From an uncultured Collinsella sp. (lineage in GTDB: Bacteria; Actinomycetota; Coriobacteriia; Coriobacteriales; Coriobacteriaceae): a stretch of DNA of 13,466 bases. The DNA lies in assembly GCA_958354105.1 (NCBI GenBank), contig CATWVA010000044.1, positions 1 through 13,466 of the forward strand, in the 5' to 3' direction. This document shows, in pieces, positions 1-6,242 of this stretch. A program made the position numbers and the translations under genes. The notes under the pieces were generated by a model. That model searched no databases and was not told where the DNA came from. It saw only the letters and a program-made list of their open reading frames with translations. Each line of letters starts with the position of its first letter. Within the stretch, counting starts at the first letter, position 1.

Positions 1-126
1 ACAAGAGCGAGCGGGCACGGCCTATCCAAGTTCGACGATATCATGGTCGCAAAAAGCAGAACATACATGGATATTATGCGTATGCGTGATCCCGGAGAGT
101 ATCAAAGGCTGCTGAAACTTGTTTAA
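1..126 (+). CDS. C-terminal fragment of an unidentified protein, cut by window edge
   Basis: Frame 1 is open from the first base and ends at a TAA at 124-126, giving 41 residues that finish in GEYQRLLKLV. The fragment is charged and looks helical, with a run of basic residues and methionines (FDDIMVAKSRTYMDIMRMRD). I do not recognise the family. The start lies upstream of the window. A shadow of another frame cannot be fully excluded because only 126 bases are visible, but the mixed composition and the lack of another credible gene here favour a real gene end. It lies in the AT-richer accessory part of the window, so a mobile-element or defence protein would fit, but nothing in the visible residues proves it. 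Confidence 0.4.
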   Translation, partial: TRASGHGLSKFDDIMVAKSRTYMDIMRMRDPGEYQRLLKLV

Positions 127-154
127 CCGACCGCAAGGGCTAGTTTTGTGGACA

Positions 155-376
155 TCAACCCAAGATGGGACCTGCCAAGAGGACCGGACGCCGCTGCGTT
201 CGGACTCGTTTTTCTGCATTCAAAAGCAACGCTGAGCTCGACCTCACGGCTTGCGCCTGCTGCTCGGCGGCCTTCTGAGGCTGAACCCCCTCTGCAATGG
301 CTGCCATAGGCATCGTCGCGTTGACCATGGACGTGCACGCGGTCGCACAGAGCGGGTGGTAAAGGGGGCGTTTCAT
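155..376 (-). pseudogene. Truncated gene start with signal-peptide-like N-terminus
   Basis: On the minus strand an ATG at 376-374 is preceded by GAGAGG at a plausible ribosome-site distance. It opens 73 codons beginning MKRPLYHPLCATACTSMVNA, continuing into a TMPMAAIAEG stretch and then an Ala/Gln-rich segment. Basic residues, then a mildly hydrophobic stretch, then a small-residue AIA site resemble a Sec signal peptide. After about residue 45 the reading becomes Arg-rich and implausible and stops at 155. The simplest reading is a secreted protein gene whose body has been lost by recombination or insertion, with the junction somewhere around 190-245. A short functional peptide is possible but less likely. 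No mature domain remains to identify the parent protein. Confidence 0.35.
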
Positions 377-609
377 AGCGGAGCCTCTCGGTGTGCAGCC
401 AATAGGGTCCGAAGGCAGTTTCAGGTCGGCACTCCGCACATTTTTTGTTGGGGTTTTACGGGAACCCCAGTCAACATCAGCGACCTTTCTGGGGTATGTT
501 GGTTGATCCGGGGTGCGCAAAACAACAGTTTCAAATATTGTTGCTTCCTGTTCAATTCTGTCTATCTACAATTAATCGCAAGCGTATGACCTGAGGAGAT
601 TGTTTACAG

Positions 610-2019
610 GTGGAATCGGTCACTATTCATTGGATTGTCTTTTATGTCTTTATCGGTTTGTCGAGCGTTCAGCTTGTCCGCTTTGCTGGGCCCTTGGCGA
701 TCGGAGGGCAATACACCGTCGAAGAACTGTATCCCTCCGATGAGTCGGGCAGGCTGAACGTTGCCTACCGAATTCTCGCTCCAACAATTTGTTGCCAGCT
801 CCCGGTGTTTATTATGGCTGCGATTTGCGATGCGTTTTCAGTTCCAGGTCCTTCGCTGCGATACATGCCTACCCTTTTCTATTGGTTGTTTCTTGGGGTA
901 ATCAAGCATGCAAGGGGTAAATTGCGGTACCGGACTCTTCCTTTCTCATTCGAGGCGTTCATGTCTCTTTTGCTGTCCGTCGCATTCGATCACTTTGTTA
1001 TCGATGGCTATCTCGGAGGCCAGGGGCTAGATGTGCTTGATACTTCGAGTATTGCCTTTGAGTTTGAGCTGGCATTATTTGGTGTTGTGACCTTTTGGAT
1101 TTCAACCTTTTTTAAGCGTTATCAAATTAAGTTTAGCCGTGTGTACTCAAATGCCGCTCCATCATATGTCGTTCCTTCGGACTCCGTATTTGGTTACTCT
1201 TCAATCGATACGGGTGAGGCCAGGCTCTTCTCATACGAGCGCGAATATGGCGATCTCTTACCTCAGCGATTTTCAAGTGATCTTCTGTTGAGAAGTGTTT
1301 TCTTTGCAATTATGGCGATTGAGGACGGGAATCGGCCCGAGTTTATCCGAACGATCGAGCGCATGGCAGCTCATTTCCATTTGGCAAAAACCACTGGAAT
1401 AATGCAGCAGACGAGCGATGCTCCTTTGTCTGATATGGATAGCGTTAAACTCGCAATTCCCTATATTGAGCGCATGTGGGACCAGTTTCTTGTTGAATTC
1501 GCCCGTTCTGCCGAAGGGGCAGGGGGAGACGCCCTACGAATCTTCAAGTGTTACTACACCTACGATTACTGTATGTTGTCGCGGACTATCCGCAATCATT
1601 TTGCGCCGTTTTACGGGGACTATTGTGGAACGAGATTACTTAATGCTAATCGCGTATTTTGTGATGTTCTTGAATTTGAGGAAAGGCAGCGCTACGGATT
1701 GCTTCCAAAGACGGTTTCTGCGACTGGATCGATATGCGCCACTGAGCTTGGATGGCTTTCTGGGGAGTACTGTTATTGGGCCGATTACAATACGGTTGTA
1801 TCCTGCCTGAATGAAAATGATGGCAATGGCGTTAAACTGGTCAGCAAAAATGATGTGAATAAAACCCAGATAACCGAGACGACCTTAAGGCTTAAGGAGC
1901 AAGGTGTTTCCGTTCTTGAGGCCAAGTATGTGCCCGGCGCTTCGGCGACCATCGTGTGCATCGGCGATTCCTCGAAGATTTCGAGTACTGTCGGTAGTGA
2001 CTGGATGGTTGTTAGCTAG
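610..2019 (+). CDS. Five-TM membrane protein with lysozyme/SLT-like domain, possible defence protein
   Basis: This 469-aa protein is not a family I can name with certainty. Hydrophobic segments near residues 5-27, 53-75, 84-100, 112-132 and 148-168 predict about five membrane spans. A soluble region follows from about 170 to 400. It contains AIED (Glu238) in a helix, then NRP, then TTGIMQQ (Gly263-Gln267), then LSDMDSVKLAIPYI and a Tyr-rich helix. Acidic residue, then GxMQ, then helix with Tyr is the order seen in soluble lytic transglycosylase (SLT) folds, so Glu238 would be the candidate catalytic acid. That link is inferred from motif order. The chosen GTG start has GAGGAG at 593-598, spacing 11, and a possible TACAAT -10 at 567-572. 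The gene lies 507 bases before a SIR2 gene on the same strand. It is probably a separate transcription unit, but the neighbourhood suggests defence. Confidence 0.6.
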   Translation: MESVTIHWIVFYVFIGLSSVQLVRFAGPLAIGGQYTVEELYPSDESGRLNVAYRILAPTICCQLPVFIMAAICDAFSVPGPSLRYMPTLFYWLFLGVIKHARGKLRYRTLPFSFEAFMSLLLSVAFDHFVIDGYLGGQGLDVLDTSSIAFEFELALFGVVTFWISTFFKRYQIKFSRVYSNAAPSYVVPSDSVFGYSSIDTGEARLFSYEREYGDLLPQRFSSDLLLRSVFFAIMAIEDGNRPEFIRTIERMAAHFHLAKTTGIMQQTSDAPLSDMDSVKLAIPYIERMWDQFLVEFARSAEGAGGDALRIFKCYYTYDYCMLSRTIRNHFAPFYGDYCGTRLLNANRVFCDVLEFEERQRYGLLPKTVSATGSICATELGWLSGEYCYWADYNTVVSCLNENDGNGVKLVSKNDVNKTQITETTLRLKEQGVSVLEAKYVPGASATIVCIGDSSKISSTVGSDWMVVS

Positions 2020-2214
2020 GTGAATCATCTTTGCCTTTCCGCATATTGATTGCGCATTCTCGTGCACGGACGCGAAAATGCTTCGCATTAGTTTCAACGC
2101 GAAGAGTATTTGCTACATGATTAACTTTTTTGGATGCGCAATTACTGCGCATCTAGGTTAACATCCAGTTAGTGATGCAGTTGTCGTGGGCTCTACGTGA
2201 GGCGATGACAAAGG

Positions 2215-2256
2215 AGGGTCGTTGTTTGGTTGTTATCGGCAACGGCCCTTTGATTT
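2215..2256 (+). terminator. Possible intrinsic terminator
   Basis: Arms at 2215-2224 and 2240-2249 pair over 10 bp with one G-U wobble, around a 15-base loop, followed by a modestly T-rich tail (TTGATTTTA). It could end transcription from the membrane-protein gene, although it lies about 200 bases past that stop codon and the tail is weak. Confidence 0.3.
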
Positions 2257-2267
2257 TAGGAGTTACT

Positions 2268-2396
2268 TTGGCGATGGAATTTTAGACTTTCGCTCAACTT
2301 ATCGAACTCCTAGAGAGTCATGGCGTTCTAACTGATGCCGCTGCGCTAGATTGCCTGAGGCGCGAAATGAATATTTGCTCGTCGGAACACTGCTGA
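2268..2396 (+). pseudogene. Small ORF interrupted by an in-frame TAG
   Basis: AGGAG at 2258-2262 is followed at good spacing by TTG (2268) and in frame by ATG (2274). The reading is MEF, then TAG at 2283-2285, then a well-behaved amphipathic stretch TFAQLIELLESHGVLTDAAA and LDCLRREMN before TGA at 2394-2396. The downstream composition looks like real protein, so an ancestral CAG (Gln) to TAG change is the simple explanation. I do not recognise the peptide. An overlapping reading from TTG at 2222 is also open for 38 codons, so neither is certain. Confidence 0.25.
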
Positions 2397-2526
2397 ATAT
2401 TGGGTCACCTGTGCGGTTCGAATTTTCAATTGTCGAGCAGCTTTGTCTCCGATGAAGTCTTGCAATTCTAGTAAAATCCAAACATATGTTCTATACTTAT
2501 GGAAGTAGCTTGTTTGGAGGCGCTAG

Positions 2527-4122
2527 ATGGAAGTCGGAAGAGATGACATTGTAGAAAGCGTTGTACGTTTGATAAATGGGGTGGGGCGTAGCCCATATTT
2601 ATTCGTCGGCTCGGGCTTTTCCCGTAGATACATGGGTACCGACGATTGGGTTGGTTTGTTAAGGCACCTCTGTTCCCGTCTTTCCGATGATCCCTTTCGG
2701 CTTGACTCGTACCTGGCACGTTGTCCAGATGAGTCTGACAATAGCGCATTGCCCTCTGCCGCGACGATGCTTGATAAGGATATGCGCATAGCTGTTCTTG
2801 AGGACCCTCGCTTCGCTTCTTTTAGAAACGATCATGTAGAGGACATTCGTCAGCGTAAATCTATTTTAAAGATCATGGCGGCCGAGAGGTTATCCTCGTT
2901 CAAACCTGAATATATGACGCATGAGCTTGATATCTTGAGAGAGGTTGGCAGGCGGCGTATCTCTGGAGTTATAACAACCAACTATGACTGTCTCCTGGAG
3001 TCGCTATTTCCCGAGTTTAAAGTTTTTGTTGGCCAAGACGATCTCGTCTTTCACAGAACTTTTGAAATGGGTGAAATCTATAAGATCCACGGTTCTATGG
3101 ATAATCCTGAATCTATGGTTCTTGAGGAGGCAGATTACGCAAAACTCGCCGAAACACAGGATTACTTGGCTGCCAAGTTGTTAACTATTTTTATGGAATA
3201 CCCAATTATTTTTATCGGTTATTCCCTTAACGACCCCGATATCCAAGCTATCCTCATGTCGGTTTCGCGCTGCCTCGGTTCTAACAATCTTGCGTTGCTT
3301 AGAAAGCGCTTTATCTTCCTTACTAGGGGAGAAAACGCAACCTCAACTCATTCGTTTACCTTTCCAGGTATTGGCGAGATAAGCATGACCGAGATTAGGA
3401 CGAACGATTTTGGTGCAGTGTATGAAGCAATTGGACAATCCAAATGCTCCTTCTCGCCCAGGATCATTCGTGAGCTTCGCAGGAGCATCTACGCCTTGGC
3501 TGATGAGGGCGATCCGAATGACTCTCTGGTAGTTGAAGCGAGTTTTAGCGACCTCGAGAGACTTCCGGAGGGACAGCATCTTGTGCTGGGTATCGGTGTT
3601 GCGAATGCTTCTTTAGGGCACGGGCATATGGTCAAAGCCGAACTTCTATATCGTGATGTTGTGTTTGATGACGAACATGTTGCTCCTAAGCTTGCCGTCG
3701 AGGAATACCTTCCTTCGCTGCTTGCTTCTAACTCGGGTGGTTTGCCCATGTATAAGTATTTAAGCGCGTATTCAGGGGAAGTTCTTAATCCAAGGATGCT
3801 AAAGGAAATAGATGAGAAGAAGGATTTAGATGCTTTTCTAAACAACAGCCTACGAAAGGCAAAAGGTAGCTATCATCATTCGGGAATTAGACACTCGGTT
3901 CAGTCTGTTATAGCTAACGAAGGCTTTGAGGAAGCATTTAAAAAGCTTGTGCTACTTGAAGAAGATGAGATCGATCTAAATAAGTTGCTTGAATATCTGA
4001 GGGCGCTCATCACGGACGATCGCAAGATAATCCACGGTAATAGCGAGCTGAAACGGCTTATTAGAATGTATGATTTCCTTAAGTACAAGAAGGCCTTCGA
4101 CATATCGGCTACTAGTGAGTAA
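2527..4122 (+). CDS. SIR2-domain protein, probable NAD+-consuming anti-phage defence effector
   Basis: This 531-aa protein has an N-terminal SIR2-like NAD-binding domain and a C-terminal helical region. Landmarks of the family are GSGFS (28-32) for the nucleotide-binding loop, TTNYD (150-154), KIHGS with the likely catalytic His188, and FIGYSLNDPD (229-238). SIR2 domains of this bacterial type in defence proteins (ThsA, DSR, prokaryotic short Ago-SIR2, SIR2-HerA) hydrolyse NAD+ after phage sensing and cause abortive infection. That is family knowledge; the trigger here is unknown. Residues from about 310 to 531 lack a motif I can name and may be the sensor or oligomerisation part. The ATG start has GGAGG at 2516-2520. 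No obvious partner gene is directly coupled to it, so it may act alone. The surrounding AT-rich, debris-filled DNA fits a defence island. Confidence 0.8.
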   Translation: MEVGRDDIVESVVRLINGVGRSPYLFVGSGFSRRYMGTDDWVGLLRHLCSRLSDDPFRLDSYLARCPDESDNSALPSAATMLDKDMRIAVLEDPRFASFRNDHVEDIRQRKSILKIMAAERLSSFKPEYMTHELDILREVGRRRISGVITTNYDCLLESLFPEFKVFVGQDDLVFHRTFEMGEIYKIHGSMDNPESMVLEEADYAKLAETQDYLAAKLLTIFMEYPIIFIGYSLNDPDIQAILMSVSRCLGSNNLALLRKRFIFLTRGENATSTHSFTFPGIGEISMTEIRTNDFGAVYEAIGQSKCSFSPRIIRELRRSIYALADEGDPNDSLVVEASFSDLERLPEGQHLVLGIGVANASLGHGHMVKAELLYRDVVFDDEHVAPKLAVEEYLPSLLASNSGGLPMYKYLSAYSGEVLNPRMLKEIDEKKDLDAFLNNSLRKAKGSYHHSGIRHSVQSVIANEGFEEAFKKLVLLEEDEIDLNKLLEYLRALITDDRKIIHGNSELKRLIRMYDFLKYKKAFDISATSE

Positions 4123-4128
4123 TCCCAC

Positions 4129-4335
4129 CTAGCGTCTATGAAGAAGGCCATCTTTGTAAACTATGGCATCTGAGCGTATAGTGCGAACACCACGTGCAAA
4201 TGCATACTTAATATAACGCTTTCTGCTTGAAATCACAATGGTGTCTGTTTCGACCCGCCAATCAAGGGAAGATAGTGTAGAGTATCTTCCTGCAATACAA
4301 AAGCTCTTTGGGAGCTTTAAGGGTGACGCTTTCAA
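4129..4335 (-). pseudogene. Minus-strand remnant, weakly like the C-terminus of a sialate O-acetylesterase
   Basis: A minus-strand reading of 68 codons ends at 4129. Its TTG start at 4335 has no good ribosome site, and the frame is closed further upstream by a stop at 4359-4357. The second half reads DTIVISS, then YIKYAF, then IVYKDGLL. This follows the order and spacing of the C-terminal beta strands of SGNH-type sialate O-acetylesterases (TVxVSS, VRYAW, LYNxEGLPASPF), but without their conserved Pro and Trp positions. I read it as a possible decayed tail of such an enzyme. The resemblance is by eye and weak, and chance is a real alternative. It is convergent with the SIR2 gene, whose stop is six bases away. 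Confidence 0.25.
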
Positions 4336-4511
4336 ATTGAGAGTGTTGCCCTTTTTTCATGTATGCAATGTGTGACGTACTAGCCAAGCACCATCCCGGC
4401 AATGGAATGATCGAGCATGGGCGGCTTCTACTGGTTGACGTGATCGTGGTCAAACAAGTGATATCGATTAGAATTAAATCAATTGCGCTGGAAGCCTTCG
4501 GGCGACACCTG

Positions 4512-4542
4512 AAGAGGGTTGATGCGTCGGTCCTCTTTTTTT
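4512..4542 (+). terminator. Probable intrinsic terminator
   Basis: Arms AAGAGG (4512-4517) and CCTCTT (4532-4537) enclose a 14-base loop and run directly into seven T residues (4536-4542). The U-tract is strong and the stem is short. No plus-strand gene ends close by, so it may terminate read-through from the SIR2 gene or be left over from a lost gene. Confidence 0.45.
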
Positions 4543-4640
4543 GTTTGGATGTAAGATTCGGCCAGGCAAAACAAGGATCTCATTTGGGGAGAACAAATAT
4601 CCGGCGGTTTTCCGCTTCGGGACGCGCGGTTTAAGGGTGC

Positions 4641-4772
4641 TTTTCGGAAGTGCGGGGAAAAATCGGAAACCTCCGAGCATAAACCGAATTTCGGCAACAA
4701 AACCGCAGGTCGCGGAAGGCTAAAACAGGGGTCTGGTCTGTCGATCTCGGTTTTTCACCGCACTTCCGGAAA
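4641..4772. repeat. Imperfect 28-bp inverted repeat pair
   Basis: The left arm (4641-4668) contains TCGGAAGTGCGG followed by an A-run and TCGG. The right arm (4745-4772) is its reverse complement with about five mismatches and contains CCGCACTTCCGG. About 76 bases lie between them. A third partial copy of the same core, GCCGCACACTTCCGG, lies at 4890-4904. Paired arms plus a further copy suggest an interspersed palindromic element and not a single regulatory site. Confidence 0.5.
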
Positions 4773-4846
4773 CGCCCGACGGAAGCATGCGGCAAATTTT
4801 GGAACCCTCGAGCACATCGTCCTTTTCATGAAAAGAACCCGCAGGT
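4652..4846. repeat. Two degenerate direct repeat units of about 58 bases
   Basis: Units 4652-4710 and 4789-4846 both start with GCGG, continue into an A/T-rich stretch and GGAA, share CGAGCA in the middle, carry a small palindrome (CCGAATTTCGG in the first, CTTTTCATGAAAAG in the second) and end in CCGCAGGT. The small palindromes differ in sequence but hold the same position, so a short stem is kept while its bases change. This is what a structured element that duplicated and drifted would look like. Confidence 0.4.
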
Positions 4847-4985
4847 AGAAGCGTTGCCACTATCCAGTGTGGTTGACGTGTCTAGAATATGCCGCACACT
4901 TCCGGATTTTGCATAAGCTCGACTGGTTTGTTTATCGATTGGGGCAGAGGAATCTTGTCTGGACCTCGTTATATGTATTTAAATG

Positions 4986-5015
4986 GATGAACTTAACCTA
5001 TAAGTTAAGTTCATC
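4986..5015. promoter_or_regulatory. Perfect 12-bp inverted repeat, likely operator of the TA-chaperone operon
   Basis: Arms GATGAACTTAAC (4986-4997) and GTTAAGTTCATC (5004-5015) are perfect reverse complements around the six bases CTATAA. The site ends about 20 bases before the first gene of the operon. The centre contains TATAAG (4999-5004), which could serve as the -10 element, so a bound repressor would block RNA polymerase. Autoregulation through such a palindrome is normal for Xre-type antitoxins such as HigA. The match to this operon's antitoxin is inferred from position. Confidence 0.6.
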
Positions 5016-5034
5016 TAGAAATGGGAGGTGCCCT

Positions 5035-5208
5035 TTGGCAGAAGGATATGATCTTGTCGAATATAGAGACCTCAAGGGTCGACCGTTTTGGGAATTGACG
5101 GCTTCTCCCGACAACTCTCAATTCCAGAAAATGTTGTCAGACCCTAAGCGGAAATTAACCGCTCGAACAATGATCGGCCAGAATAGCACGTCAACTTCTG
5201 GAATCTGA
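5035..5208 (+). CDS. Short first gene of the module, possible truncated HigB-like toxin
   Basis: GGGAGG at 5023-5028 places a TTG start at 5035, giving 57 residues. The frame is open further upstream (from 4867), but that part runs through the operator palindrome and lacks a ribosome site, so I prefer the TTG. The N-terminus reads YDLVEYRDLKGRPFWEL, which resembles the opening beta strands of HigB/RelE-fold toxins, including the GRP turn of mycobacterial HigB1. The rest (SDPKRKLTARTMIGQ and a Ser/Thr tail) does not continue the toxin fold, and HigB proteins are about twice as long. It may be a decayed toxin, a frameshifted one, or a small unrelated protein. Its position just ahead of an Xre antitoxin and a SecB-like chaperone is where a TAC toxin is expected. 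Confidence 0.5.
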   Translation: MAEGYDLVEYRDLKGRPFWELTASPDNSQFQKMLSDPKRKLTARTMIGQNSTSTSGI

Positions 5209-5248
5209 GCCTTGACTTTTATACTTGGCTTTCGAAACGGAGAACACA

Positions 5249-5638
5249 ATGAATAAAGTAGATTTATCTGATTTTTACGCCGATACAGAAACCAGCGAAA
5301 CACGCGCTTATGAACACGCGCTAGATATCGAGTTTATTGTTCATCGCGAGATGAAGCGTCTGGGTTTAAGCAAAAGCGATTTGGCAAAGCGTATGGGCGT
5401 GAGCCTTCAGTCGCTTTCGAAGCTGTTGAATTCTCAGCCCAATATGACGCTGAAGACGATCGCTAGGTTCGAGCTTGCTTTGGGTATCAATATCGTTCCT
5501 AAGGTTACCGTTAGCTATTCTAAAGAGCTACCGTTTCTTTCATCCAACAATTTCGTGCTAGAGCAATGGTCTTTTAGGAACGAGCGTCCGTCCTCGCATG
5601 TGAATCTCGAGATGATTTCCGGAGGTTTGGCAGCATGA
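5249..5638 (+). CDS. Xre-family antitoxin (HigA-like) with possible chaperone-addiction tail
   Basis: The ATG at 5249 has GGAG at 5239-5242, giving 129 residues. A TTG at 5225 in frame is a poorer start. A Cro/C1-type helix-turn-helix lies at about residues 27-80, with LGLSKSDLAKRMGVSLQSLS from residue 38 and the typical MTLKTIARFELALGI following. The last 40 residues are not part of the HTH. They are rich in aromatic and hydrophobic residues (FVLEQWSFRNE), as expected of a chaperone-addiction (ChAD) segment, by which TAC antitoxins depend on a SecB-like partner for folding. That role is inferred. The stop overlaps the next gene's ATG in an ATGA, so the two are translationally coupled. It likely binds the palindrome at 4986-5015. 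Confidence 0.75.
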   Translation: MNKVDLSDFYADTETSETRAYEHALDIEFIVHREMKRLGLSKSDLAKRMGVSLQSLSKLLNSQPNMTLKTIARFELALGINIVPKVTVSYSKELPFLSSNNFVLEQWSFRNERPSSHVNLEMISGGLAA

Positions 5639-6087
5639 GTGGGGATTTTATTGCTCCGATTCAAGTCGTTCATTTGTTCGTCGTTGACTCCGATTTCCAT
5701 ATCGAGGATTCGCCCTCGGATAACATGGAATTAAAAGTTGACGTTAGCTACCAAGATGTCCATCTTTCGAAAAAAGGTAATGATGCACGCGCAAGTCTAA
5801 AGATGTGCGTAATTGGCAGCCTCCTTGACAGAGACGAAGGTGCACAGGAGAAGATGCACGCTGGCGTTACAGTATCCATCTCGGTTTCAGCGCAAATGCC
5901 AATGAACTCTCCCGATGACGAGGCGCGTCACTACCTTCTTTCAAATGCTATTTCGATGGCATATGCCCATGCAAAGAGCTATTTGATGGTTGTTACTGGA
6001 CTTTCACCCATGGGAGCGCTTACATTGCCTGCCATTCTCCCTGCAGAGCTGTCAGCAGATTGCGATGTGCCTTTTCAGAGCGAATAG
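5635..6087 (+). CDS. SecB-like chaperone of a toxin-antitoxin-chaperone module
   Basis: The 150-aa product is close to the length of SecB (about 155). The start overlaps the antitoxin stop (ATGA) and has GGAGG at 5621-5625. The N-terminal half is beta-rich with alternating hydrophobic residues. The C-terminal third reads AISMAYAHAKSYLMVVTG, then LTLPAILPAEL, matching the SecB pattern of a helix followed by a proline-rich loop and a closing helix. Stand-alone SecB is unusual in Gram-positive lineages, but SecB-like proteins do occur there in TAC operons such as Mycobacterium tuberculosis HigB1-HigA1-Rv1957, and in the anti-phage CmdTAC system. In those, the chaperone shields the antitoxin from proteolysis. 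Position and coupling to the Xre gene support that role here. The family call is by eye. Confidence 0.65.
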   Translation: MSGDFIAPIQVVHLFVVDSDFHIEDSPSDNMELKVDVSYQDVHLSKKGNDARASLKMCVIGSLLDRDEGAQEKMHAGVTVSISVSAQMPMNSPDDEARHYLLSNAISMAYAHAKSYLMVVTGLSPMGALTLPAILPAELSADCDVPFQSE

Positions 6088-6242
6088 CATTTCCTCGATG
6101 AATCTAAGTCGAATGAGTTGCCGCTCTCACATCCTCTAAAAAGTTCTTAAAACAGCCTTAAAGGCGCCTTGGCTCGCTTTTACAGCGTACAATACGCATG
6201 TTTGACTATGGCAAAAGTAGATTTTTGGGGAGGGGGAACGCC

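Larger units (their letters stand above)
2020..2526. other. 507-base gap with hairpins and a broken small ORF
   Basis: No convincing intact gene is seen between the membrane protein and the SIR2 gene. The stretch holds a perfect 8-bp hairpin (arms 2133-2140 and 2146-2153, loop of five), which has a T-run before it rather than after it and so is not an ordinary terminator. It also holds a terminator-like hairpin at 2215-2249 and a small ORF interrupted by an amber codon at 2268-2396. A TATACT at 2492-2497 could be the -10 of the SIR2 gene, but I see no good -35 at the right distance. Confidence 0.5.
4360..4866. other. Non-coding stretch with terminator-like hairpin and repeats
   Basis: I see no credible gene here. 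Short open frames on both strands lack ribosome sites and have shadow-like composition. The stretch holds a terminator-like hairpin at 4512-4542, then the degenerate repeats and inverted repeats described separately from about 4,641 to 4,910. Confidence 0.55.

Noticed and set aside
127..160. An IS3-type terminal inverted repeat (GGGCTAGTTTTGTGGACA) next to the first partial gene
   Set aside because: It recalls IS150-group ends, but no matching second end or transposase motif is visible in the window.
4867..5034. An N-terminal extension of the short TAC gene starting at 4867
   Set aside because: It has no ribosome site, passes through the perfect operator palindrome and reads like non-coding DNA. 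The TTG at 5035 has GGGAGG at correct spacing.
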